64,000 nucleotides of DNA from Bin80 sp965209015 (lineage in GTDB: Bacteria; Bacteroidota; Rhodothermia; Rhodothermales; Bin80): the NCBI GenBank assembly GCA_965209015.1, contig OZ242367.1, positions 1,116,001 through 1,180,000 of the forward strand, in the 5' to 3' direction. Of this stretch, positions 56,003-64,000 are shown one piece after another; position 1 is the first letter of the stretch, and every line of letters starts with the position of its first letter. The translations under genes were made by a program, and so were the position numbers. The notes below the pieces were generated by a model. That model made no database searches, was not told where the DNA came from, and saw nothing but the letters and a program-made list of their open reading frames with translations.

Positions 56003-56374
56003 GTGCCAACTATACAACAACTGGTTCGAACAGGTCGCCATCCCAAGGTGAAAAAGACAAAGGCGGCTGCATTACAGGGGAATCCTCAGCGTCGGGGTGT
56101 CTGTACACGTGTGTATACAACCACGCCGAAGAAGCCGAACTCTGCATTGCGAAAAGTGGCTAAGGTGCGCCTGACCAATCAGATTGAAGTGATTGCATAT
56201 ATCCCGGGTGAAGGTCATAATTTGCAAGAGCACTCTATTGTACTAGTGCGGGGTGGTCGTGTAAAGGATCTTCCGGGTGTCAAGTACCACATTGTGCGTG
56301 GTGCATTGGATACCTCCGGTGTGGAAGATCGAACGCAGTCACGCTCAAAGTATGGTGCCAAGCGGCCAAAATAG
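56003..56374 (+). CDS. rpsL: 30S ribosomal protein S12
   Basis: 123 residues, GTG start, first ribosomal gene of the str cluster. PTIQQLVRTGRHPKVKKTKAAALQGNPQRRGVC and the decoding-site TPKKPNSALRKVAKVRL with its streptomycin-target Lys are present, together with GRVKDLPGVKYHIVRG. The 154-base leader after ftsH is AT-rich and probably holds the cluster promoter, but no box could be fixed. Confidence 0.96.
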   Translation: MPTIQQLVRTGRHPKVKKTKAAALQGNPQRRGVCTRVYTTTPKKPNSALRKVAKVRLTNQIEVIAYIPGEGHNLQEHSIVLVRGGRVKDLPGVKYHIVRGALDTSGVEDRTQSRSKYGAKRPK

Positions 56375-56417
56375 TTAGAGGATTAAGTTGACTACCCAGT
56401 GTAGTCGTCCATGAATT

Positions 56418-56885
56418 ATGCGTAGAAAATCAGCAGAGCGGCGTTCCATCACGCCCGACCCAAAATACAGCGATCAACTCGTGGCGCAGTTCGTGAATTA
56501 TGTTATGCTCCACGGCAAGAAAACTGTTGCTCGAAAAATCGTGTATGATGCCCTTTCAATGGCGGAAGAGCGTTCGGGAGAGCCGGGCCTTGAGATTTTT
56601 CAGCGGGCTGTTGAGAATGTTGCTCCTTTGGTAGAAGTGCGTAGCCGCCGGGTAGGTGGTGCGACCTATCAGGTGCCGATTGAGGTACGGGCAGAACGCC
56701 GTACTGCACTAGCGTTCCGCTGGATCATCCAACATGCATCCAAGAGGTCAGATCGCTCCATGGCCGAGAGGCTAGCTGGGGAGTTGTATGCTGCCTCACG
56801 TGGGGAAGGGGCTGCAGTCAAGAAAAAAGATGATACTCACAGAATGGCTGAGTCGAATAAAGCATTTGCCCATTTTAGATTGTAA
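56418..56885 (+). CDS. rpsG: 30S ribosomal protein S7
   Basis: 155 residues. RRKSAERRSITPDPKYSDQLVAQFVNYVMLHGKK and the ENVAPLVEVRSRRVGGATYQVPIEV signature are intact. Assembles the head of the small subunit and binds the 3' domain of 16S rRNA. Its TAA overlaps the ATG of fusA by one base. Confidence 0.96.
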   Translation: MRRKSAERRSITPDPKYSDQLVAQFVNYVMLHGKKTVARKIVYDALSMAEERSGEPGLEIFQRAVENVAPLVEVRSRRVGGATYQVPIEVRAERRTALAFRWIIQHASKRSDRSMAERLAGELYAASRGEGAAVKKKDDTHRMAESNKAFAHFRL

Positions 56886-59005
56886 TGACAGTAATTCCAA
56901 TGAGTTCAATCAAGGATTCGAAACTTCGCAGAATGCGCAATATTGGGATTATGGCCCATATTGACGCCGGTAAGACTACAACGACCGAGCGGATACTATT
57001 TTATACTGGACGTTTGCATCGGATGGGAGAGGTCCATGAGGGAGGAGCAACTATGGACTGGATGGAGCAGGAAAAAGAGCGGGGAATTACGATTACGAGT
57101 GCCGCAACGACCTGTTTCTGGAAGAAAAATGACAGTAAGTACCGGATCAATATCATTGATACCCCAGGTCATGTTGACTTCACGGCTGAGGTTGAGCGTT
57201 CGCTGAGAATTCTCGATGGTGCGGTTGCACTTTTCTGTGCGGTTGGAGGTGTTGAGCCCCAATCAGAGACCGTGTGGAGGCAAGCAAACCGGTATCGGGT
57301 TCCCCGGATTGCATTCGTCAATAAGATGGACCGTACGGGTGCTGATTTTGTCAGTGCGCTCAATTCCATGAAGGATCGACTTCGGGCGAATCCTGTCCCC
57401 GTACAGATTCCGATCGGATCGGGTGCAATGTTTCGTGGAGTCATTGATTTGATCACGTACAAGGCGATCATCTGGCACGATAAGACACAGGGAGCTACCT
57501 GGGATCAGATTGATATCCCAAAGGATCTCGTCAAAGAAGCTCGGCATTGGAGAATCCAGCTTCTAGAATCCGTAGCAGAGCATAATGACAATCTGCTCAT
57601 GAAGTATCTGGAGGGCGAAGAGATTACTGCCGATGAGATTCGTTCTACGGTTCGATCTGCTACACTCAATCTGGATATTACCCCCGTTTTCTGTGGCTCT
57701 GCCTTCAAAAATAAAGGGGTTCAGCGTCTGTTGGATGGGATCATTGATTATTTGCCCAGCCCCACAGATATTCCTCCAGTCACTGGAATTACACCTCGTA
57801 CCGCCCAAGAAGTTGTTCGTGCCGCTCAGGCAGACGCACCGTTCTCTGCTGTGGCGTTCAAGATTGCAACGGATCCCTATGTTGGGAAGCTCACGTTCTT
57901 CCGTGTCTATAGCGGCACGCTAGATAAGGGTGCGCAGGTCTATAACTCCACAACTGAGCGCAAGGAACGTGTTGGACGATTACTCTTCATGCATGCCAAA
58001 GACCGTGAGGATGTTACCCGGGTTGAAGCTGGCGATATTGCTGCTGCCGTCGGGCTTAAAAATGTGCGGACAGGAGATACTCTCTCGGATCCCGATCATC
58101 CCGCAATCTTGGAGCAGATGAATTTCCCTGATCCAGTGATTCGTATTGCAATTGAGCCTAAGACCAAGGCAGACAGTGATAAGCTCTCAACTGGTTTACA
58201 GAAACTTGCAGAAGAAGATCCGACATTTCAGGTGTCCATTGACGCCGAGACTGGTCAGACCATCATTGCCGGAATGGGGGAATTGTATCTTGAAATCATT
58301 GTTGATCGGCTTCGAAGGGAGTTTAAGGTTGAGGCCAATGTAGGGAAGCCGCAGGTTGCCTACCGAGAGGCTTTCCGAAAATCAGTACTTGAACGGTATA
58401 CTCACAAGAAGCAGACCGGTGGTCGTGGACAATTTGCCGTCGTTGAGATGGAAATCGGACCAAATGAAAGTGGCGTTGGATTTGAATTTGTAAGTGAGGT
58501 CGTTGGTGGAGCCATCCCCAAAGAGTTTATTCCAAGTGTTCAAAAGGGCATTAAGAGTGCAGTTAGCCATGGCCCTCTTGCAGGATATCCTGTTGAGGGG
58601 ATTCAGGTACGTCTTCTGGATGGTAAGCATCACGATGTAGACTCCGATCAGAATGCGTTCGAAATTGCTGGTCAGATGGCATTTCGTAGTGCGGCACGAA
58701 GAGCGAATCCGGTACTCAAAGAGCCGGTCATGAAAGTTGAAGTAGTTACTCCAGAGGAGTATATGGGCGATGTGATTGGCGATCTGAATAGCCGTCGAGG
58801 CCGGATTATGTCAATGGATCAGCGGCAAGATGCCCGTGTGGTTAAGGCATTGGTTCCCCTTTCAGAAATGTTCGGCTACTCAACCGATATGCGCTCATTG
58901 ACCCAAGGCCGGGCGATCTACACGATGCAGTTTGAATCTTATGAACCCGCCCCCAAATCAGTTGCAGAGAAAGTGATTCTTTCCAGTTACGGTAAAGCAA
59001 GTTAA
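56885..59005 (+). CDS. fusA: Elongation factor G
   Basis: 706 residues. GTPase that moves tRNA and mRNA on the ribosome. G1 AHIDAGKTT, the switch region ERGITITSAAT, G3 DTPGHVDF, G4 NKMDRTGADF, then domains II-V with the GELYLEIIVDRLRREF and PVMKVEVVTPEEYMGDVIGDLNSRRG motifs. Standard length. The ATG at 56885 gives nine residues before the conserved RNIGIMAHIDAGK region; a Met six codons in (56900) could be used instead. Confidence 0.97.
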   Translation: MTVIPMSSIKDSKLRRMRNIGIMAHIDAGKTTTTERILFYTGRLHRMGEVHEGGATMDWMEQEKERGITITSAATTCFWKKNDSKYRINIIDTPGHVDFTAEVERSLRILDGAVALFCAVGGVEPQSETVWRQANRYRVPRIAFVNKMDRTGADFVSALNSMKDRLRANPVPVQIPIGSGAMFRGVIDLITYKAIIWHDKTQGATWDQIDIPKDLVKEARHWRIQLLESVAEHNDNLLMKYLEGEEITADEIRSTVRSATLNLDITPVFCGSAFKNKGVQRLLDGIIDYLPSPTDIPPVTGITPRTAQEVVRAAQADAPFSAVAFKIATDPYVGKLTFFRVYSGTLDKGAQVYNSTTERKERVGRLLFMHAKDREDVTRVEAGDIAAAVGLKNVRTGDTLSDPDHPAILEQMNFPDPVIRIAIEPKTKADSDKLSTGLQKLAEEDPTFQVSIDAETGQTIIAGMGELYLEIIVDRLRREFKVEANVGKPQVAYREAFRKSVLERYTHKKQTGGRGQFAVVEMEIGPNESGVGFEFVSEVVGGAIPKEFIPSVQKGIKSAVSHGPLAGYPVEGIQVRLLDGKHHDVDSDQNAFEIAGQMAFRSAARRANPVLKEPVMKVEVVTPEEYMGDVIGDLNSRRGRIMSMDQRQDARVVKALVPLSEMFGYSTDMRSLTQGRAIYTMQFESYEPAPKSVAEKVILSSYGKAS

Positions 59006-59040
59006 AAGATAAACCAAACGTATTACAGTTAAGACGGACA

Positions 59041-60231
59041 ATGGCAAAGGAAGTATTTCAACGTACGAAGCCGCATGTGAATGTTGGAACGATCGGACAT
59101 GTGGATCATGGCAAGACAACTTTGACCGCGGCGATCACGCGGGTATTGAATGATCGATATGGCGGGACGGAGATTCGTTCATTCGATTCGATTGATAATG
59201 CTCCGGAGGAGCGCGAGCGTGGGATCACGATAGCGACGGCCCATGTGGAGTATGAGACATCGGAGCGTCATTACGCGCATGTGGACTGTCCCGGGCATGC
59301 GGACTATGTGAAGAACATGGTGACGGGTGCGGCGCAGATGGACGGAGCGATCTTGGTGGTAGATGCATCAGATGGCCCGATGCCCCAGACCCGGGAGCAT
59401 ATTTTGTTGGCCCGTCAGGTAGGGGTTCCCTACATTGTGGTCTTTATGAATAAGGTAGATTTGGTGGATGATGCGGAATTATTGGAGTTAGTGGAGATGG
59501 AAATTCGGGAGCTTTTGAGTGCCTATGAGTTTCCGGGGGATGATGTTCCGGTCGTTCAGGGCTCCGCACTAGGAGCATTGAATGGGGAGTCGGATTGGGA
59601 AGAGACGGTGGTGAATTTGATGAGTGCGGTGGATTCGTATGTTCCGACTCCGGATCGGGATAAGGACAAGCCATTTTTGATGCCAGTGGAGGATGTTTTT
59701 TCGATCACAGGTCGTGGCACGGTGGCTACCGGTCGTGTAGAGCGGGGGATTGTGCGTACAGGAGAGAAGGTGGAGATTGTGGGGATTCGACCTGAGACGA
59801 CAATGACGACGGTGACGGGGGTAGAGATGTTTCGAAAGATTTTGGATGAGGGGCAGGCAGGCGATAATGTGGGGTTACTTTTGCGCGGGATTTCAAAGGA
59901 TGAAGTTGAGCGTGGTCAGGTGATTGTGCATCCGAATTCGATTGAGCCGCATCAGGAGTTTCGTTGTGAGGTGTATGTATTGAGCAAGGATGAGGGAGGT
60001 CGTCATACGCCGTTTTTCCCAGGATATCGGCCTCAGTTTTATTTTCGGACGACGGATGTGACGGGAGATATTGAGTTACCCTCGGGGACGGAGATGGTGA
60101 TGCCGGGGGACAACACGCAGTTCCGCGTAAAATTGATTCAGCCGGTGGCCATGGAGAAAGGATTGCGTTTTGCGATCCGTGAAGGAGGCCGGACGGTCGG
60201 CGCGGGAGTTGTCACCGAAATTCTTGACTGA
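59041..60231 (+). CDS. tuf: Elongation factor Tu
   Basis: 396 residues, standard EF-Tu: G1 GHVDHGKTTLT, ERGITIATAHVEYE, G3 DCPGHADY, G4 NKVDLVDD, and the DVTGDIELPSGTEMVMPGDN region of domain III. Delivers aminoacyl-tRNA to the ribosome. Its codons differ visibly from the genes around it: it uses GTG, TTG, GAG, ACG and GGG far more often, which gives a G-rich coding strand. Probably a sign of gene conversion with another tuf copy, or strong selection; noted separately. Confidence 0.97.
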   Translation: MAKEVFQRTKPHVNVGTIGHVDHGKTTLTAAITRVLNDRYGGTEIRSFDSIDNAPEERERGITIATAHVEYETSERHYAHVDCPGHADYVKNMVTGAAQMDGAILVVDASDGPMPQTREHILLARQVGVPYIVVFMNKVDLVDDAELLELVEMEIRELLSAYEFPGDDVPVVQGSALGALNGESDWEETVVNLMSAVDSYVPTPDRDKDKPFLMPVEDVFSITGRGTVATGRVERGIVRTGEKVEIVGIRPETTMTTVTGVEMFRKILDEGQAGDNVGLLLRGISKDEVERGQVIVHPNSIEPHQEFRCEVYVLSKDEGGRHTPFFPGYRPQFYFRTTDVTGDIELPSGTEMVMPGDNTQFRVKLIQPVAMEKGLRFAIREGGRTVGAGVVTEILD

Positions 60232-60249
60232 AATCCCGTTTGACGGATC

Positions 60250-60558
60250 ATGACAGGGCAGAAAATCCGCATTAAGCTCAAATCTTACGATCACTCGTTG
60301 ATCGACAAGAGCGCGGAAAAAATTATTAAGACGGTAAAAGCGACTGGTGCACTGGTGAGTGGCCCCATTCCGCTTCCGACGCAGAAAGCGGTGTACACCG
60401 TGCTGCGGAGTCCGCATGTGAATAAGAAGAGTCGAGAACAATTTGAAAGTCGAAGCCATAACCGACTGATTGATATTCTCTCAACCAGCACCAAAACAGT
60501 GGATGCATTGCTCAAACTTGAGCTTCCTAGTGGTGTGGATGTTGAAATAAAAGTATAA
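60250..60558 (+). CDS. rpsJ: 30S ribosomal protein S10
   Basis: 102 residues, with IRIKLKSYDHSLIDKSAEKIIKTVKATGA and GPIPLPTQKAVYTVLRSPHVNKKSREQFESR. Binds 16S rRNA and takes part in transcription antitermination with NusB. First gene of the S10 part of the cluster, about 20 bases after tuf. Confidence 0.95.
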   Translation: MTGQKIRIKLKSYDHSLIDKSAEKIIKTVKATGALVSGPIPLPTQKAVYTVLRSPHVNKKSREQFESRSHNRLIDILSTSTKTVDALLKLELPSGVDVEIKV

Positions 60559-60587
60559 CTGGACGCAGAACATTTTCTGGTGTGGCC

Positions 60588-61217
60588 ATGAGTGGAATGA
60601 TTGGAAAAAAAGTTGGTATGACCAGCATCTTTGATGCCGGGGGCAACAATGTACCCTGTACGGTCATTGAAGTGGGCCCCAATCGTGTTGTGCAGATCAA
60701 ACGACACGATGGACAGGATGGATACGAGGCCGTACAACTCGGATTTGGTACACGGAAAGAGCGCCGGACCACGAAGGCACTGAGCGGTCATTTCCAGGCG
60801 GCAGGTGTTCCTGCTCAGCGTGTACTGAAGGAGTTTAAGTGGAATGGCGATTCGCTGGAGGTTGGAGACGAAGTGCGTGTAGAGAATGTTTTTGTGGAAG
60901 GGGAGATGATTGATGTTGCTGGAACCAGTAAGGGGCGAGGGTTTCAGGGGGTTGTACGGCGCCATGGGTTCCATGGAGTAAACGATCGAACCCACGGGCA
61001 GCATAATCGTGAGCGTGCACCTGGCTCTATTGGGGCATCTAGTGATCCTTCAAGGGTCATGAAAGGCATGCGGATGGCGGGGCAAATGGGAAATACACGC
61101 GTGAAAGTTAAAAATCTAGACGTTACTCGTGTGATCCCTGAACATAATCTATTGCTAGTTCGGGGAGCTGTTCCAGGTCCAATCAACGGGGTAGTTGAAC
61201 TCTTCAAACAAAGCTGA
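60588..61217 (+). CDS. rplC: 50S ribosomal protein L3
   Basis: 209 residues from ATG 60588; an in-frame GTG two codons earlier is less likely because family members start MSGxIGKKxGMT as this one does (MSGMIGKKVGMTSIFD). The methylation loop region with GFQGVVRRHGFHGVNDRTHGQ is present. Binds 23S rRNA near the peptidyl-transferase centre. Confidence 0.95.
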   Translation: MSGMIGKKVGMTSIFDAGGNNVPCTVIEVGPNRVVQIKRHDGQDGYEAVQLGFGTRKERRTTKALSGHFQAAGVPAQRVLKEFKWNGDSLEVGDEVRVENVFVEGEMIDVAGTSKGRGFQGVVRRHGFHGVNDRTHGQHNRERAPGSIGASSDPSRVMKGMRMAGQMGNTRVKVKNLDVTRVIPEHNLLLVRGAVPGPINGVVELFKQS

Positions 61218-61225
61218 TCGGAAAG

Positions 61226-61879
61226 ATGAAATTGGACGTATATCAGCATAATGGCTCTCTGGCAGGTCGTGAGGTTGTCCTTGATCCGGCAATCTTCCGT
61301 GTTGATCCGAACGATCATGTTCTCTGGTTAGATGTTCGCCGGACTCAGACGGCTGCTCGCCAAGGCACGCATAAAACAAAAGAGAGGGGCGAGGTGAAGG
61401 GATCCAACCGAAAGCTATACCGCCAGAAAGGTACGGGTATGGCCCGTGCTGGGAATGCGGCCTCTCCGTTGCGTAGAGGCGGTGGAAGAATTTTTGGCCC
61501 CCGTCCCCATCGCTATTCTGTACGGATCAACAAGAAGGTGCAACGCAATGCTCGACGTTCTGCCCTCAGTTATAAAGCCCATGAAGAAGCAATCCGCGTA
61601 ATAGATCCTCTGACGTATGAAGCACCCAGTTCACGAGAACTGCGTACTCTTCTCGGGAACTTGGAGATTGGAGGGCACTCCGTGTTGATCGTGACCGCAG
61701 CCCACAGCCCAGAAGTATTTCGTTCGGGAAAAAATCTTAACCGTGTCGTAGTACGCGAAGCACGCAATGTAAGTACAGAGGATATACTTCGAGCTAAAAT
61801 ATTAGTATGTGAAGAAGATGCGCTTTCGGTTTGGAGTCACCTCTGGGCCTCAACCACGAACCAAAGTAACGGATCCTAA
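61226..61879 (+). CDS. rplD: 50S ribosomal protein L4
   Basis: 217 residues. RKLYRQKGTGMARAGNAASPLRRGGGRIFGPRPHRYSVRINKKVQRNARRSALSYKA is the extended exit-tunnel loop of L4. It ends with a TAATG overlap on rplW by one base. Confidence 0.94.
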   Translation: MKLDVYQHNGSLAGREVVLDPAIFRVDPNDHVLWLDVRRTQTAARQGTHKTKERGEVKGSNRKLYRQKGTGMARAGNAASPLRRGGGRIFGPRPHRYSVRINKKVQRNARRSALSYKAHEEAIRVIDPLTYEAPSSRELRTLLGNLEIGGHSVLIVTAAHSPEVFRSGKNLNRVVVREARNVSTEDILRAKILVCEEDALSVWSHLWASTTNQSNGS

Positions 61880-62178
61880 TGAGTCGACGTGTATTAATCC
61901 GTCCGTTGGTTACTGAGAAACTCTCTGCACAAATGGATGAGGGGCACTACGCATTTATTGTAGATCCTAAGGCCAATAAAATCGAAATAAAGCAGGCCAT
62001 CCAGCACCGGTTTCCGATGGTAAAAATCAAGGAGGTGCGTACGATGCATGTTCGCGGGAAGCATCGCCGCCAGCTGACGCGTCAGGGAGTTCGCTTTGGG
62101 CGAACATCTAGCTACAAGAAAGCGATCGTGACCCTCTTTCCTGAAAGTGAACCAATTGATTTCTTTGAGAGCATATAG
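61879..62178 (+). CDS. rplW: 50S ribosomal protein L23
   Basis: 99 residues, starting RRVLIRPLVTEKLSAQMDEGHYAFIVDPKANKIEIKQAIQ and with MHVRGKHRR. Lies at the tunnel exit and docks trigger factor and SRP. Confidence 0.94.
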   Translation: MSRRVLIRPLVTEKLSAQMDEGHYAFIVDPKANKIEIKQAIQHRFPMVKIKEVRTMHVRGKHRRQLTRQGVRFGRTSSYKKAIVTLFPESEPIDFFESI

Positions 62179-62183
62179 GAACT

Positions 62184-63017
62184 ATGGCGATTCGTAAACT
62201 CAATCCTGTTACGCCGGGCCAACGTCAGCGCTCTGTATCTGCTTTTGATCAGATCACTCATGAAGCGCCAGAGAAGAATCTTTTACGTCCGGTCAAACGC
62301 CGTGGAGGTCGTAACTCTACGGGGCGTATTATGGTGCGTCATCAGGGAGGTCGCCATAAGCGACGTTATCGAGTGATTGATTTTCGACGTAACAAGGATG
62401 GGATCCCCGCCCGTGTTGCAAGTATTCAGTATGATCCGAACCGGTCCGCCAGAATTGCATTGCTGGTCTATGCAGATGGAGAAAAACGATATGTGATTGC
62501 TCCAGATAAGCTTGTTGTAGATCAGCAGGTTGAAAATGGACCGGATGCACCGCCTGAGGTAGGTAATTGTCTGCCATTAGGCCAGATTCCCCTTGGGACC
62601 TTCGTTCATGCAATTGAGATGAAACCCGGTAAGGGGGCCCAGCTTGCCCGCTCCGCTGGTACATTTGCTCAATTAACTGCTCGTGAGGGTAGATATGTTA
62701 CTCTGAGACTCCCCAGTGGTGAGATTCGGCGAATTCTTTCTGATTGCAGGGCTACGATTGGCACCACCAGCAATCCAGATCATATGAACATTGATCTGGG
62801 GAAAGCAGGCCGTCGGCGTTGGATGGGTGTTCGACCGAAGGTTAGGGGGGTCGCCATGAACCCTGTGGACCATCCGATGGGTGGTGGAGAGGGGAAGGCA
62901 AGTGGTGGACATCCACGTTCTCCTTCTGGAATCCCAGCCAAGGGATACAAGACTCGCAAGCGAAATGCAACCTCAAATAAGTATATCGTGCGTCGACGTG
63001 ACGCCAAACGTAGATAA
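62184..63017 (+). CDS. rplB: 50S ribosomal protein L2
   Basis: 277 residues. NSTGRIMVRHQGGRHKRRYRVIDFRRNKDG, ARSAGTFAQLTAREGRYVTLRLPSGEIR and the MNPVDHPMGGGEGKASGGHPRSPSG near the active centre are all as expected. Needed for subunit joining. Confidence 0.97.
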   Translation: MAIRKLNPVTPGQRQRSVSAFDQITHEAPEKNLLRPVKRRGGRNSTGRIMVRHQGGRHKRRYRVIDFRRNKDGIPARVASIQYDPNRSARIALLVYADGEKRYVIAPDKLVVDQQVENGPDAPPEVGNCLPLGQIPLGTFVHAIEMKPGKGAQLARSAGTFAQLTAREGRYVTLRLPSGEIRRILSDCRATIGTTSNPDHMNIDLGKAGRRRWMGVRPKVRGVAMNPVDHPMGGGEGKASGGHPRSPSGIPAKGYKTRKRNATSNKYIVRRRDAKRR

Positions 63018-63019
63018 TC

Positions 63020-63298
63020 ATGGCACGATCACTCAAAAAAGGACCCTTTGTTCATCATAAACTTCAACGGAAGGTAGATCAACTCAATCAGTTGGACAAG
63101 AAGAAGGTGCTGAAGACATGGAGCCGTGCATCCATGATCACGCCCGATTTTGTGGGACACACCTTCGCCGTACATAACGGGAGGCAGTTCATTCCAGTTT
63201 ATGTTACCGAAAATATGGTTGGACATCGTCTGGGTGAATTTTCGCCAACAAGAAATTTTCGCGGACATGCAGGACTTAAAAAAGATAGACGGGGGTAA
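63020..63298 (+). CDS. rpsS: 30S ribosomal protein S19
   Basis: 92 residues, with ARSLKKGPFVHHKLQRKVD, WSRASMITPDFVGHTFAVHNGRQFIPVYVTENMVGHRLGEFSPTRNFRGH. Head of the small subunit. Two bases after rplB. Confidence 0.95.
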   Translation: MARSLKKGPFVHHKLQRKVDQLNQLDKKKVLKTWSRASMITPDFVGHTFAVHNGRQFIPVYVTENMVGHRLGEFSPTRNFRGHAGLKKDRRG

Positions 63299-63308
63299 CT
63301 AATTCGTC

Positions 63309-63653
63309 ATGGAGGCACGTGCAATTCGTAAATATATTCCCAGTTCGCCACGTAAAATGCGGCGAGTGGTGAATGTGGTTAGAGGCCAATCAGTTGCAAA
63401 TGCACTGAACATTCTACATTTTCTGCCTCAGGCCGCTACTAGGCCCGTGATGTTGGCGATCAGGTCGGCAGTCTATAATTTGATGGACCAAAATAGTGGA
63501 GAAAGATTTGACGAAAACGATCTTTTTATCAAGGAGATTAAGGTAGATGAAGGTCCGGTGCTTAAACGGATGCAACCTGCCGCTCGCGGACGGGCACACC
63601 CCATCCAGAAGCGTATGAGCCATCTAACTGTAATCGTTCACGCTGAAATATAG
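63309..63653 (+). CDS. rplV: 50S ribosomal protein L22
   Basis: 114 residues, with ARAIRKYIPSSPRKMRRVVNVVRGQSVANALNILHFLPQAA at the start and VDEGPVLKRMQPAARGRAHPIQKRMSHLTV at the exit-tunnel hairpin. Standard length. Confidence 0.95.
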   Translation: MEARAIRKYIPSSPRKMRRVVNVVRGQSVANALNILHFLPQAATRPVMLAIRSAVYNLMDQNSGERFDENDLFIKEIKVDEGPVLKRMQPAARGRAHPIQKRMSHLTVIVHAEI

Positions 63654-63672
63654 TAGCTTTGTAGCATAAGAA

Positions 63673-64000
63673 ATGGGTCAAAAAACACATCCAGTTGGTT
63701 TTCGCCTTGGCACGATTCGGGGCTGGGATTCAAACTGGTACGCCAGAAAGAAAGATATTTCTGCGAAGCTCTTTGAGGATGAGGAACTTCGTCGCTACCT
63801 TACCGCTCGATTGAAGCGTGCTGGGCTCAGCCGTGTCGTGATTGAACGTACCCCTAAGCGAATTATTTTAACATTACATACCAGTCGTCCCGGTGTAGTC
63901 ATTGGCCGTGGGGGGCAGGAAGTTGAGAAGCTTCGTGAAGAGCTTAAGCGGATCACGACGAAGGAGATCCAGATCAATATTAATGAAATCAAGCGCCCAG
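63673..64000 (+). CDS. rpsC: 30S ribosomal protein S3, N-terminal part
   Basis: About 109 residues before the right edge of the window: MGQKTHPVGFRLGTIRGWDSNWYARKKDISAKLFEDEELRRYL, then the KH domain with TSRPGVVIGRGGQEVEKLREEL. The remainder lies outside. Confidence 0.95.
   Translation, partial: MGQKTHPVGFRLGTIRGWDSNWYARKKDISAKLFEDEELRRYLTARLKRAGLSRVVIERTPKRIILTLHTSRPGVVIGRGGQEVEKLREELKRITTKEIQININEIKRP

Overview
The window reads as a chromosomal segment of a Bacteroidota/Rhodothermota-type bacterium. The main evidence is a complete alternative complex III operon (actABCDEF) continuous with sco and a caa3-type cytochrome c oxidase, the arrangement known from Rhodothermus-like lineages. Supporting evidence is a DUF2723 membrane protein, carboxypeptidase-regulatory-domain TonB receptors, a PorW/SprE-like TPR lipoprotein, a YbeY whose third metal ligand is not His, and mostly weak Shine-Dalgarno sites. 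The exact order is inferred; no rRNA marker is present.

Layout. 1-15.9 kb: ordinary core genes with some odd ones. These are nadC (partial) and accA, a secreted nuclease with four tandem HhH domains, a GT2/membrane/nucleotide-binding fusion, a divergent sliding-clamp-like protein, a possible structured RNA, an atypical kinase-like protein, an MBL hydrolase with rsmI, an LptF/G permease, the DUF2723 protein and ybeY. 15.9-23.7 kb: a decayed accessory region. Two ~300-bp MITE-like repeats flank a two-gene SLATT-type module and a dead IS1595/ISXO2 transposase. A double DoxX protein, a shattered cydA-like pseudogene, htpX and a short direct repeat follow. 23.7-29.9 kb: two tandemly duplicated TonB receptors with long His/Asp/Glu-rich loops, probably for zinc or a similar metal.

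29.9-42.4 kb: a ~12.5-kb minus-strand respiratory operon in which actA-F pass electrons from quinol to cytochrome c and caa3 oxidase reduces oxygen. 42.6-49.1 kb: a MATE transporter, an Ig/LVIVD-repeat surface protein, a PhoX-like Tat protein, an apparently frameshifted lipoprotein and a PHP phosphoesterase. 49.2-64 kb: a plus-strand housekeeping run of pyk, a TPR lipoprotein, ftsH, and then the str/S10 ribosomal cluster (rpsL, rpsG, fusA, tuf, rpsJ, rplC, rplD, rplW, rplB, rpsS, rplV, rpsC partial). No tRNA, rRNA or CRISPR array was seen.

The strongest candidates for something undescribed are the SLATT pair between the two repeats, the four-HhH secreted nuclease, the 7508-7636 RNA-like fold, and the paired metal receptors. 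All assignments come from reading motifs; no database search was run.
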